A stretch of DNA of 64,000 bases from Isoetes taiwanensis (Eukaryota; Streptophyta; Lycopodiopsida; Isoetales; Isoetaceae). The stretch's first letter is position 1. Every line of letters starts with the position of its first letter. The position numbers were made by a program, and so were the translations under genes. The stretch lies in NCBI GenBank assembly GCA_021234155.1, contig JAJEKV010000005.1, positions 6,493,216 through 6,557,215 on the forward strand. The letters are read 5' to 3'. Below, in pieces: positions 53,034 through 64,000 of the stretch. The notes beneath the pieces were generated by a model. It had not been told where the DNA came from and made no database searches. It worked only from the letters and a program-made list of their open reading frames with translations.

Positions 53034-56000
53034 ATGAAGATTATGACATGGAATGTTAGGGGGATGAAAGGTCCCATCAAGAGAAGAAGAGTAATTTCTC
53101 AACTTAGACATTACAAGGCTGACCTCATCCTGCTTCAAGAAATCAAGCTCCCTAAATTTGAGAGCTCTAGTCTGGCTGATTGGATTTTCCCAGACGCTTC
53201 TTCTATTTGGATAGAATCCTCTGATACATGTGAGGGGCTAATCATGATTTGGAAATCTCTGACTCATGCCTCCTTCTATAATAGTCCTAGTAAATGTTGG
53301 CAGGCTGTAGTTTTCTCCATTAAAATTCTAGTTTTGGTGTTCTCAACATCTATGCTCCAATATGTCCAAAGGATAGAGAATTATTATGGCCAGAAATTAA
53401 TTATTGGATTTCATCCCAACCTGCAATTGATTAGATTGTATCTAGAGATTTTAATAACACCCCTAACTGGGATATGAAATTAGGGAACAAAATAAATATG
53501 TCCACCACAGAGAGAGCTAACTGGGATTCTCTGATCTCTGACTCTAATATGATATATGTTCCCTCTTCAACTGCCATCTATACTTGGTCAAACAAGCAAA
53601 AAAATTCAAATAGGATTTTTTGTGCTCTTGACAGGTTTTATGTCTCAAATTCTTCCAATTCATTTTGGGACAACTGTTACGTGGTCAGTGATGAATCCAT
53701 TTCTATCTCTGATCACCAACCTCAATTCTTTCACACCAAGCATCTTTTGAATCTTCCTAGAGAGGGTAATATTCCATTCAAATTTAACTACTCCCTCCTT
53801 CATAATGATAAGTTCTGTCAAGAGTTTAAGAATTTCTATCTCTCTATGCAAAACAGGCTAGATGCTAATCTGTGCTCCAATGGTCAACATTCTATGAAAA
53901 ATTTCTATTCCAAGATCAAGCAAGTTAAATCTTGGATCAAGAACTGGTCTCAAGCAAGCTTTAAAGAGAAAACCAGGCAGAAGGATTGCTATCTTGAACA
54001 AATGAGGAGTATTAGAGCTCTGCTCCAATTCCATCCCTATGATATTAATCTCCAAATTGGGGAAGAAGTTTTGGAAAAGAAAATAAAATCAATTGAGGAA
54101 ATGGAGGCCAAGAGTTATGCAATCAAGTGCAAAATTAAATTCAACAAAGAAATGGATTTGGGAAGTTCAAAATTCTTTTACAGAACTGCCAGACACAGGC
54201 TTCACAACAATTCCATCATTCAAGTATTATCTGACAACGGTTCAAATATTGATGCTCCTAAAGATATCAAGCAATTTTTTCAGGAGAAATATGCTTCCCT
54301 GTTTAGTAACTGTGCTAATGCCATGAGTAACTCAACTTCAAAAAAGGATGACTTTAACTCACTGATTGACCAAATCATTCCAAACTCTGATAGCTTGATG
54401 GATGAATCGATTGCCTCTATCCCCTCTGAGCAAGAAATTCACAAGGTAATCTTGAGTTTTAGCAAGGGCAAATCCCCTGGACCAGATGGGATCCCTCTAG
54501 AATTTTACATGCAATTCTGGGATATTCTAAAGGATGATATCATTAAATTGGTCCATGGCTTCTGGAGAGCTCAGCATTTACACTCTTCAATTTCTGCTGG
54601 CTTTATCATCCTTGTCCCTAAAATAGATAGGGCTTTATCTTTTCCTGATTGGAGGCCAATCTCTTTGACCAACTCCACCTACAAGATTTGTGCTAAGATA
54701 ATTGTCAACAGGATCAAGCCTTATCTCGAAGATAAAATTAATATTAAGCAGTCTGCTTTCTTGCCCAACAGATTTATCTTGGATAACTATATTGTGGCCA
54801 TGGAAGGGTTATATTGGAATAGGTTTTCTGGCCAAAATTGTGTGCTCTTAAAGCTAGATTTTAAAAGAGCTTTTGATTCTGTAAATTGGGATTTCCTAGA
54901 ATTTGCATTGAAAAAAATTGGCTTCAATTCCAAGATAATCTCCTTGATTCTTGGATTAATTTCCATAGCAAATTCGGTTGTCTTAATTAATGGATCACCT
55001 TCAAATTTCTTTCAATTGGCTCGGGGTGTAAGGCAGGGGTGTCCTCTTGCCCCCTACCTTTTTCTGGTTGTTGCTGAGTTGCTCACTAGGGCAGTGGATT
55101 TTCATCAAGATTGTGGGAATTTACGAGGTCTAGATCTACCTGATAATAAGGGTTCTCTAATCATTTCCCAGTATGTAGATGATACCTTTGCTTTCTTGGA
55201 CTCTAATCCTGACAATATTGCCAAATTCTTAAACATCATTGATCTATTCTCTGCAGCCTCAGGAATTTATCTAAATATTGCCAAAAGTGTTATTGTAGGT
55301 GACTCTACTGAGAATTTCCTCTGTGACATTAAGGTTCTACATGCTTTACAAGCAACTAAGCTGCTTGGGATGCCCTTATCTCTGAATCCTAATGTTAAAG
55401 GGCTCTGGGATCCAATTCTTCAAAAGATTAAGAGGAAGTTGAATACCTTCAGAAATACTTTATCTATGGCAGGTAGAACTCTTATTGCAAACTCGGTTCT
55501 TGGAGCATCACACATTTATTTCTCATTTGCTCTTGTTGCTCCAAAATCCATTTACAATGAGCTGGAGAAAACTATCCGAAATTTCATATGGGGAGGTTCT
55601 CATTCTGTAAACTGGGATACTTTCACTAGATCTAAGTCAAATGGTGGCTTGGGCTGCAAAAATTTATACTTGCAAGCTTGTGCCCCGGCATGCAAATTCA
55701 TCTGGAGAACCCTGACTGGAAGCAATTCCATGGCATCGATCTTTATTAGATATTGGATTGAGAGGTCTTATCCTGATGGCCATCCATCTGTGCAGCATTG
55801 TTTACCTAAATCAGCCCTCAATACTTTGCACCCCGGCAAAATTACCTCCCCTTTGATGCAAAACATGATCAAGGCTTGGAATATTGTGCAAGGTAGCTTT
55901 GATACACCTGACAATCATGATATTCATATGCACTCTTCCCTTTTCTGGTCTCCCTTATTTAAAGATTGTGCTGATAATATCCATGCTTTGAGACATCCTA

Positions 56001-56755
56001 AGATTTATAGGAAATGGTTTTCTCATGGTATCTCCCATGTAAAGGATTTATATAGGAATGCTCACATTATTTCTTGGACCAATCTTAGAAGGATTATCCA
56101 TGGTACTTCCAGTGACAAAGCCATATACCTTCAATTCAAAAGCATCTTATCTCAAACTAACAATCTGATAGGCAATGATTGTGGGGCTGTGTTTAAAATT
56201 AATGGTCATAACAAATACAAAGTTAGCTCTGTCTATGCCATTCTCAATCAAAGAGATAACTCTGCCAAAGCAAAACTCAAGTGGTCTATCTCAGATGAGG
56301 AGTGTAAAATTCTTTATAGAAATATCTGGTGCTCATATTGTCCCCCTAAGGTTAATTTTTTCATTTGGTTGATTGCCCAGAAAAGTCTGCCTAACCTTGT
56401 CTCCCTATCTCAGAGAATTTCCACTGTGCTCCCAGCTTGCCAATTGAATTGCTCTCATGATGAAACTATGCAGCATATCTTTGAATGTCCTAAAATTGTT
56501 GACTTCTGGTCCTAGTTTTATTGTAAATTTAATCATCATTTCTCTGCTCGAAATCATAGGGACTTGCTCAAGCAAATTCAAAACAATGATGCCTTTCTCA
56601 ATACCATTGTCTTCACTGCCCTTTGGAACATTTGGAAGGCAAGAAATAGGATAGTGCATGGTAAGAAAAATGTCTCTGTCTTCTGGATCAAAATGAATTT
56701 CCAGCTAGACTTGGAAAGTTATGTGACTGCTCACAAAAAATGGAGACAATTATGA
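53034..56755 (+). pseudogene. LINE ORF2 (endonuclease and reverse transcriptase)
   Basis: Starts MKIMTWNVRGMKGPIKRRRV with the APE endonuclease N and LILLQEIKL with the catalytic E. A frameshift near 53325 and a TAG at a position that should be tryptophan interrupt the endonuclease, and its GDFN motif reads SRDFN. From 53474 the frame is open for 1013 codons: endonuclease end (SISDHQP), then RT (FSKGKSPGPDGIPLEFY, DWRPISLTNSTYKICAKI, LDFKRAFDSVNW, GVRQGCPLAPYLF and the catalytic QYVDDTFAF). The zf-RVT region follows (WCSYCPPKVNFFIWLI, then CSHDETMQHIFECP). A TAG at 56513-56515 truncates it, and the frame resumes to 56755 (FTALWNIWKARNRIVHGKKN). ORF2 normally nicks the target and copies the LINE RNA there. 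Confidence 0.9.
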
Positions 56756-57750
56756 CAGGAAATGGAACTCCATTGGTAACTTTTCTGGTTTTTTTAATTT
56801 TTTAACTTCCTATCTTCATGTCATCAATTCTAATGCTCCTTTCTCTGATGGTTTTTGTTAGAATATCTGGAGTTTCTGAAAGGGGAAGGCAGGAACAAGT
56901 TTGATACCATGCTCACATATCAGGAAGCTATATTATACTGCAACAGCTCAGGGGTATCAAATCTAGTGCCACCAGGGTCAAATGCAACTTTGGATAAGAT
57001 TAAGCTTTACAATGTGAGAAGCAACAGCAATGAGTCATCATGGGCCAGGATTGCAGGGAAGTAGTGCAGATGTATTGTATGTACAGTTTTCTGTTCATGT
57101 ACCACTACTCACTGACAGATAGGCAGCTGAGTAGATACAGAGAATTATATTACTCACACAAGATGTTGGCAGATCTTTATGGTACATTATTGCTTCTGAT
57201 GAGTAAGCAAGATATTCACCAGCTGCTAATGGAGAATGGAACTGAATTCAACAGCTACAGGTTTGGGACAGACTCGGGTTTCGATTGGGTCTACAATGCC
57301 ATATTTGATCAAATCATGCAATCCCTAGCACCATAGCCATCATCTTTACCACTCTCCATAAGCCTGATCTTAATTTTCCTTCCATTTTCATATTTGCTAC
57401 TGCTCAGTAATTAATCTTGCTCCTGTCTAACATTTTGCTCAAGCACTTGGAAAGCATTTTTGTCCTTGCAGGAATTTTGGGATCGACTGTCCATCATTGA
57501 TGTTGCTGTCATGCTTACATATCAGCTCCTTCAATAGGGGCAAGGCAGAACCTTCAATCCTTCCTTATGCAATGTTTAACTATTTCAAGCAGGGTTTTAA
57601 TTGGCTCATTTGAATAACTTTCTACTGCTACTTCTTTAGACAAGTGATGCTGTTGTGATGGAACTAATGAGATCATCTCTCTCATTAGTAACATATATGT
57701 ATGGCTTTTATTAATTAATGGAAAAAACATCTCTTACCTTCCCAAAAAAA
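56756..57750 (+). other. LINE 3' untranslated region and A tail
   Basis: About 1 kb after ORF2 without conserved coding. Two short ORFs (56855-57064 and 57040-57336) have no recognised domain. It ends with TTAATTAATGGAAAAAACAT-type sequence and an A run. Confidence 0.7.
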
Positions 57751-57763
57751 AAACTTCAATCTC
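57751..57763. repeat. LINE target-site duplication, right copy
   Basis: AAACTTCAATCTC follows the A tail. The first three A residues are ambiguous between tail and duplication. Confidence 0.88.
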
Positions 57764-58839
57764 ACCATTAGTTTCTGCAACTGTTAAGTCATAATATTTG
57801 ACAAGGAATTGTAAGAGACTAACCAGGCCAACCCAAAGATTATTGCGTTCATTCATTCCAACTATATCACAACAATCCCTGCCATTCTTATCTTTTATGG
57901 CTATGGCAGGACCAACACATTCAACGTGGTGCATCTCTCCTAATATGGCATACACCATCTTTGTCCTAGTAACCCTTGTATTCTCAACAATTTGTGGACG
58001 TGGAGCGAATACTTTTTTTGTGCCCAATCTTTTCAACGCTTCGTGGAATGGCTTGAATAGAGAATGGTAACGAAGCCTACTGATGCCTACATCGTCACAA
58101 ACAGTCTGTACATCTGTCGCTTCTAGCTTCTTCTAGATCTCTCCTAGTACCATTTCCAATACCATCTTCTTGAGAGAAGAGTTGTAGGGCTGGCAAATCA
58201 TGTTCACTATCTCCCTGTTTGTCGCTAGGTTCTTCACTACGTAACCAAGATTGCTTCTAGTTTTTCCAGATCTTGATTGGCCTTTGCTAGTGTTGTAAAC
58301 GGACCCTGTGGCCGTGACCCTGCATCTGAATGCCCCTGATCCAAACTTCAGTTCCTCTATCGGTCGAAAGTGCTTCTTCCTTTCTCGCAAGCCAAGGGGT
58401 GTTTTCTTCAAATTCTTTAACCTACATTGAAGCCCAAAGTTTGCTCTTTCGAGCTCTTGGATCTTTTCTTGCAGCTGCCCTATCACCAATTTGGACTTGT
58501 CCACTTCGTATCTCAAAGAGGTTTCCCTCCCGAAGCCGTCATTCCTTTCCTTCATTACAGTGGAGTAATGAAGCGAGAGAAAAAAGAGCTCTTGTGACAA
58601 TCGAAAGCAGCTCATCTCAAGGAACTGTATTCGATTCCGAATGCCTTCATCCTCTCTCAATCTCTCACAATATCCCAGGAGGTCAGAGTTACCATCACCA
58701 CAAAATTAGACTAAACTTGAAACGTCCCGAAATGACGGTTTCTTGCCACTCAACGGATGCAATGAATATAAACTGCCATCCGCCCAGATGTCGACACTTT
58801 TTGAGCCTGCAATGACACACTAACCCCAAAATCTGCTCT

Positions 58840-59280
58840 ATATGTAGTTTTTTGCTGTTGTTTTTGCAAGAAAACAACACTCAAAGACCACCCATATTAT
58901 TGTTCCGAAAATGCTAGAAACAACAGTAGTTTTTTAATGTAGTTTTTCACACGAAAAGAATGCGTGGTTTTCATGCGTGGTTTTTAGACAAAAACGACTC
59001 GTAATTTTTATGTGTGGTTTTCACCGTTGTTTATAGAGAAAAACAATGCCAAATTCTATATGTAGTTTCGCATTTTTATGTGTGGTTTTCACCGTTGTTT
59101 ATAGAGAAAAACAATGCCAGATTCTATGCGTGGTTTCGCTCAAAAAAAGAAACAATGCATGGTTCTTAGATGTGGCCTTTAGCTAAAAACAATGCATAGT
59201 CCTTATATATAAGTTTTTTTAGCACACGTTTTTTCTAGTGTTGTTTTTGGTACAATAACATATATATTTTTTTTGTAGTG
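58840..59280 (-). mobile_element. CACTA-like transposon terminus with subterminal repeats
   Basis: Read from 59280 on the minus strand the sequence begins CACTACAAAAAAAATATATA, the form of a CACTA/EnSpm terminal inverted repeat. The adjacent 58854-59180 is an array of diverged units around TG(C/T)GTGGTTTT (for example at about 58961, 58974, 59012, 59080 and 59126), some within a ~68-bp unit (CACCGTTGTTTATAGAGAAA then AACAATGCC, twice). Subterminal arrays next to the terminal repeat are typical binding sites for CACTA-encoded proteins. It lies upstream of gene E. I found no opposite end in the window, so the element's left limit is unknown. Confidence 0.5.
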
Positions 59281-61430
59281 TACGAAACAATGTGTTTAAC
59301 AAAAACAACAAAGATATGAAACTTAGGATTAGCGATTGTTTTCCATTGTCACGAGAGAATACAGTTAGATAGAGAATACAGTTAGATGATTGTAATAGTA
59401 AACAAGGAATTTTTGCATTATTCAAAATTTATAGACTTTGAATACATATTCAACATTTCTTATAGTACTACTGTTTACAGCATGTTCTAAAATCAGTTTA
59501 TTCACATATTTTGTTACAACAACTCATGTTTAAAACCAGTTCTCACATATTTTATTAAAACAAATTCAACTGCATGTTACATATTCCTTTCTAGTTCCGC
59601 AGGAGCATCTTTTGATGCCTTTCATAGGTTTTTCTTGAAGTAGCCATACTTGAAAGCCCCGATTTTGCCTTAAACCTATCTGTGCAGAAATATTCCTGAT
59701 CAGAAAGGGCTATTATAGAAGAAAGAAGTTTCGGAATGTTTTACCTCATATCGCCCCTGTTTCAGTGCCATTTGCTCCAAGACAGTTGCATGTAAATATT
59801 GTAATCTGTCATGAGCTGTCCCTCGTTCCAGGGTAATGGTTTACAGAGAAGGTTCGAAGGAATACACCATGCATTGCTGTTATGGTAGCATCCGGTTATG
59901 TTCTGCATGGAAACAACAGATGAGAAATTATTTAAAGAAAACAAACATCTACAAACATCTTTGAATTTCTGCATTCCTTGAAGGACAAGCAAAGCCCAGC
60001 TCCTTGGGAATCAAATCCTGGCCGGAATGCTGCCAGCCTGTTTTTAGGGTAAAACTAGAATGGAAAAAACCTGTTTGCCATCGCCAGCACGCCATAGCCC
60101 ATCTGCCGGATCTGCCATCGCCATAACCATCCGGATCTGCCGGATCTGCCATCGCCATGGCCAGCCGGAACTGCCATCGCCATAGCCTGCTCTGCCATCG
60201 CCATAGCGCCATAGCCTGCAGCTGGAGAAAGAATACAAGAGGGAAAGAAACACAAGGTGCACAATGGCGGGATAATCTCGGATTTCAATCTCAGCCCTTC
60301 ATTTTGGTAGCCAGTAATATCATAGGACTAGGATCAACATCTATACCATTCATCTTTGAGTTAATCTGAACCGCTAAATAAAGACCAATAAGATCAAATG
60401 ACTCGGATCAAGATCTATGCCGTTTATCTCGGACTTTGACAAAAAATCACGCGTATATAAAATATTATTTTATTTTCCGCACCTAGCAAATTCATTATTT
60501 TATGGGAAAATTATAAAAATACCCATGTATTTTCACAAATTGTTAAAATGCCCCTGTTTGTTAATAATACCCATGTTTGCCCCTGAGACGAATTATTAAA
60601 ATGCCCCTGTCTAATCGTCTAAGTGCAACCTTTTGTATTTTTTTTTAAGTTTTAACCATTGTTAAGCCATTGAGTTTTTATTGAGCTATTGCAATCTCGG
60701 GGACCACGACAATCTCTTGCAGTCCACGAGCACACAGCCCAAGATTTGGAAATCAGGGCGGATGCATGAATCGGCCGTGATAAAAAAGGAAACAACCTTG
60801 CTTTCCAAGAATTTACTATGTCCAACATTTACAGAAAAAAAAAGCCATTCGAAACCGTTCAAAAAAAAAAGCCCAATTCCAAACCATTGAAAAAACCTTG
60901 CAAATCATCTATAGCAAACCTTAGTGCATGGAATGCTCTTTGAAATCTGGCCACAAATGCTTTGCTTGTGCTATTAGAGATGGCTCTAGAAGCCCTGAGA
61001 ATGTTGTTCTTGCGGTATTAGAGATGGCTGTAAAATTCCTTTGATCGCTTTGTTCTCTGTTGTCAATTCCTTCGATTGTTGTTTTCTTCATCGCTCTTGC
61101 GTCTAAGCACTATTCAATTCCTTCAATCACTCTAAGCACTATTCATCACTCTTGTGTTAAGCATATTCATCGCTCATGCTCCTGTTCGTATGCACTATCC
61201 AATTCCTTCAATCGCTCGTGTCTACGCAATGCCCATTTTTTGGATCGATCTTGTTTCTATTCGATGTCCATTTCACTTGTTTCTATGTACTATTTTAGTT
61301 GCGGTTTCTTGATAGAAAACTTAGAATGGTGGCAAAGGATGCATGATAAATCCAGGAATGGCTGTGTGTTCAATAGGAGACCCCATTTTCTTCTGTGGGA
61401 TTGGGACGCTATCAGAGCAACAATCGAGCC
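59281..61430. other. Mostly non-coding; short GCCATCGCCAT minisatellite
   Basis: A compact array of CTGCCATCGCCATAGCC/CCGGATCTGC units lies at about 60070-60220. A minus-strand ORF at 59762-59992 has no recognised family. Near 60830-60890 there are A-rich runs. Nothing else can be supported. Confidence 0.5.
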
Positions 61431-61439
61431 TAGATGGCA

Positions 61440-62070
61440 TGTTTAAGCCACCATGGCATGTTTGAGCCATCTTGGCATGTTTGAGCCTAGGTGGCATGTT
61501 GGAGCCCATGTGGCATATTTGAGCCACCATGGCAAGTTGGAGCATAGGTGGCATGTTGGAGCCTGCGTGGCATGTTTGAGCATGTTGGAGCCTAGGTGGC
61601 ATGTTTGAGCCACCTTGTCATGTTGGAGCCTAGGTGGCATGTTGGAGCCACCTTGGCATTTTTTAGCCTAGGTGGCATGTTGAAGCCACCTTGGCATTTT
61701 TTAGCCTAGGTGGCATGTTTGAGCCACCTTGGCATGTTGGAGCCTAGATGGCACGTTTGGCATGTTTGAACCACCTTGGCATGTTCGAGCATAGGTGGCA
61801 AGCATCGCTCTATAGGCACATGCCCACGTGGCATGTTGGAGCCCACATGGCATGTTTGAGCCACCTTGGCATGTTTGAGCCTAGGTGGCATGTTAAAGCC
61901 AAGGTGGCATGTTGGAGTCTAGGTGGCATGTTTGAGCCATCTTGGCATGTTGGAGACTAGGTGGTGTGCTTGAGCCACCTTGGCATGTTTGAGCCTAGGT
62001 GGCATGTTGGAGCTCGCATGGCATGTTTGAGCCACCTTGGCATGTTTGAGCCTAGGTGGCATCTTGGAAA
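61440..62070. repeat. 19-bp minisatellite, left block
   Basis: About 33 units of the type GGCATGTTGGAGCCTAGGT alternating with GGCATGTTTGAGCCACCTT, giving a 38-bp dimer register in most places. ORFs here (repeating M-P-P-R-L-x-H-A) are translations of the array. Confidence 0.92.
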
Positions 62071-63273
62071 AGGGGTAGTCTTATGCCCACGAAACTTGGT
62101 CTCCAGGGTAATGTCAACGTTTTGAGTCCATTGACAGAGTCAATTCATAGTTCCGGAGTGGGAAAGTTGCCCGTCCGTGGCCAGGGTTCTTTGGGAGAGG
62201 ATCTTTGGGGCGAACTATCTCCGAAAGGTTTTAAAGGTCCATCTTCTGGCCTCAACACCCTCCCTCTACATGATGACATTGTGCAAGATTTTGGTCGAAT
62301 CTGACTAGGATACGGCCTCCGAAACGTAAACCCTGTGTGTTGCTAGGTTATTGAAGGGTTTACGTTATGGGGGTCGAGTTTTAGTCGGTTGCACTTGGGA
62401 CATGGTTAAGAAGCTGCAGTTGAAAACATGAAGCAATAGGAACTGATAGAATGGGGTTTGAAGTTATCCTCCTCCCAGTGTGGCAATTAGAAGTCAAGAG
62501 CGCCTTTTGCAGTAGCAAAATTGTTTGGGATCATTCGGGATGGCCAATAGATCCAAACTCTGTTATTTCAGTTGCCATGGCTCACTTTATGCGTTTAGCA
62601 AAGGTGCATCTAGCTATCAAGAAAACGACCCGCGTTTTGGCCTCCGAAGCGTAAACCACATTGTGTTGCTAGGTTATTTTAGGGTTTTTGCGTTTGGGGA
62701 GGCAAAACGTTGTCGTTTTCTTTGATAACTAAATTACTGCTTGCTAAACACATCTTGAGCTATGGCAACTTGAAATAACAGAGTTTGGATCTATTTGCCA
62801 TCCCTAATGATCCCAAACAATTTTGCTACCGCAAAAGGTGCTCTTGACTTCTAATTGCCACAATCGAGGAGGATAAATCCAAATCCCATTCCCCAGCCTC
62901 CTATTGCTTCACATTTTCAACTGCAGCTTCTCGACCATGTCCCAAGTGCAACCGACTAAAACTTGACCTCCATAACGCAAACCTTTCAATAACCTAGCAA
63001 CGCACAGGGTTTACATTTCGGAGGCCGTATCCTAGTCAAATTTGACCAGGATCTTGCATAATGTCATCACGTAGAGGGAGGGTGTTGATGCCAGAAGACG
63101 GACCCTTAAAACCTTCCGGAAGCAGTTCGCCCCAAAAGTTCTCTCCTGAAGGCCCTTGGCCACGGACGGGCAACTCTCCCACTCCAAAACTGTGAACTGA
63201 CTCTGCTAATGGACTCAAAATGTTGACTTTACCCTGGGGACCAAGTTTCGTGGGCAAAAGACCACCCCTTCTC
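62070..63273. repeat. 1.2-kb near-palindrome made of repeat family P
   Basis: 62070-62585 and 62757-63273 are reverse complements along about 515 bp (about 90 percent by eye), and the pairing continues weakly into the spacer (AAGAAAACGAC/GTCGTTTTCTT). The right arm is collinear with family copies at 14.85-15.33 kb and 19.85-20.14 kb. The left arm is the inverted copy. Confidence 0.88.
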
Positions 63274-63510
63274 CAAGAAGCACCAATGTAGCTCATGTCC
63301 AACACGTTCGTAGTCAATTGGCCTAGGAGGTGGCTGCGGAATACCGCTATGTAGAGGGTTCCTGTTTCTTTCGTTGCCCAAAATGACCATGTAACTTGGT
63401 CCCTGGGGTAATTTCGCCATTCCGGGCGACATGGCGAAGTCGAATCTCCATTCCAGAGCCTTTGTACTGCCCGAACGACAAAACACTTGGTTTTCTACGC
63501 GGCCAAACTC
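63274..63510 (+). repeat. Repeat family P/Q continuation
   Basis: AGCACCAATGTAGCTCATGT to GGCCTAGGAGGTGG matches 15309-15360. 63395-63510 (GTAATTTCGCCATTCCGGGC and on) matches the GC-rich block Q at 19260-19375. It defines the P-Q order of the family. Confidence 0.8.
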
Positions 63511-63689
63511 CTCTACAAAAATTTCAAAGGTTATCATATTTCTTGCATAAAGTCCTAGTCATCATATCCATGTCACCATCATCTAGCCATGTCACCTAAA
63601 ATTTGCCAACATCACCCAATGAAAAGACCAAAGATGGACATCTTTTCATTTTTGGCCTAGTCAAAACTTGATCTTGCTTATTTGGCATG

Positions 63690-64000
63690 CCATGTCACCA
63701 CTTGGGGTGCCTAGGTGGCATGCTTGAGCTTAGGTGGCATGCCTGAGCCACCTTGGCAAGTTGGAGCCTAGATGGCATGTTGGAGCCTACGTGGCATGTT
63801 GGAGCCACCTTGGCATGTTTGAACCTAGGTGGCATGTTTGAGCCACCTTGGCATGTTGGAGTCCACGTGGCATGTTGGAGCCTAGGTGGCATCTTGGAGC
63901 CCACGTGGCATGTTTGAGCCACCTTGGCATGTTGGAGCCTAGGTGGCATGTTGAAGTCCATGTGGCATGTTTGAGCCACCTTGGCATGTTTGAGCCTAGG
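63690..64000. repeat. 19-bp minisatellite, right block (runs off window)
   Basis: The same units and same orientation as the left block (GGCATGTTGGAGCCTAGGT). It continues to the end of the window, so its length is unknown. Confidence 0.9.

Larger units (their letters stand above)
49763..57750 (+). mobile_element. Full-length plant L1-type LINE retrotransposon
   Basis: 7,988 bp between 13-bp target-site duplications. It begins GGGGGTCAATGG and ends in an A run after CCTTCCC. Contents are a 5' UTR, ORF1 (Gag-like with DUF4283 and a zinc knuckle), ORF2 (endonuclease, reverse transcriptase, zf-RVT) and a ~1-kb 3' UTR. Frameshifts in both ORFs and stops in ORF2 make this copy non-autonomous, but its complete ends and clean duplication mean it inserted as a full-length element. 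It lies in the coding region of gene E, in the opposite orientation. Confidence 0.92.
48302..58706 (-). pseudogene. Gene E: large transposase-like gene, split by a LINE
   Basis: The minus strand is open from about 58704 to 57764 (one TAG near 58131) and from 49762 to the stop at 48302. The two parts join in frame, sharing GAGATTGAAGTTT, if the LINE is removed, giving about 790-800 codons. N-terminal features: heptad helix (VIGQLQEKIQELERANFGLQ), then a basic region and VQTVCDDVGISRLRYHSLFK. C-terminal features: a possible zinc site (CKSCLYCNH), and the block HYLHIFWAHAPWFFRKYGSL followed by SAQGMEKSHKQAK. I associate that H...YGSL...QGxEKxxK pattern, from memory, with uncharacterised transposon proteins in other eukaryotes; it is not the TNP2 of classic CACTA elements. 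No ATG is evident at the 5' edge (preceding TAA at about 58707), so an upstream exon may be missing. Frame integrity outside the LINE suggests recent activity. Confidence 0.55.

Noticed and set aside
56855-57336. Additional gene downstream of LINE ORF2
   Set aside because: No domain, stops between segments, and the position lies inside the LINE before its A tail.
61440-62070. CRISPR-like regularity of the array
   Set aside because: Units are contiguous and alternate between two related forms without unique spacers, and the context is eukaryotic.
61321-63987. ORFs with M-P-P-R-L-x-H-A repeats
   Set aside because: Translations of the 19-bp minisatellite (57 nt = 19 codons), not genes.

Overview
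This is nuclear DNA from a land plant. The evidence is spliced plant-type genes (an Mpv17/PMP22-family gene with eight exons, WRKY and phytyl-ester-synthase-like pseudogenes), a plant L1-type LINE, Ty1-copia and hAT remnants, and a small plastid tRNA insertion. Short introns (75-390 nt) and an FTR1-type iron permease fragment would suit a non-flowering lineage such as a bryophyte, fern or gymnosperm, but I cannot name the species. The window is dominated by mobile and repetitive DNA. Nonsense mutations of the C-to-T kind are common, as expected of methylated, silenced DNA.

Layout. 0.2-3.8 kb: decayed hAT transposon with a nested LTR element and a tRNA-like SINE. 5.3-7.4 kb: the one clearly intact conventional gene (Mpv17/PMP22 family, minus strand). 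7.6-9.0 kb: a hairpin, then a 1.2-kb terminal-inverted-repeat element carrying an FTR1 fragment. 9.1-13.0 kb: truncated Ty1-copia element (minus). 13.6-14.3 kb: 207-bp tandem repeat. 14.7-20.1 kb: a dispersed repeat family on both sides of a 5'-truncated phytyl-ester-synthase-like gene. 20.7-21.7 kb: WRKY and ornithine-aminotransferase fragments side by side. 23.2-32.7 kb: two opposed copies of a small unknown gene with a predicted myristoylation signal, separated by LINE and SINE debris. 33-36 kb: a long hairpin and degenerate tandem repeats. 36-39 kb: ABCB and arabinose-5-phosphate-isomerase pseudogenes.

The most unusual part is 41.8-59.3 kb. It holds a divergent histone-H3-like gene with a near-perfect H3 tail start and a CENH3-like fold, an unknown ORF, and four plus-strand ORFs (A-D) coding for acidic or coiled-coil proteins. 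A large minus-strand gene (E), transposase-like by weak resemblance, follows. Eight short hairpins sit at the boundaries of genes A-E. They share arms close to GATCACACGACGCGAA but have unrelated loops. Telomere-like boxes lie upstream of the H3-like gene and gene A. Gene E is split by a full-length 8-kb LINE flanked by a 13-bp target-site duplication, and its reading frame is continuous if the LINE is removed. To its right lie subterminal repeats and a CACTA-like terminus at 59280. I infer a decayed multi-gene mobile element, or a tightly organised gene cluster, punctuated by hairpins. No function for the cluster can be proven from sequence alone.

59.3-64.0 kb: sparse sequence, then a minisatellite flanking a 1.2-kb near-palindrome built from the same repeat family seen at 14.7 and 19.7 kb.
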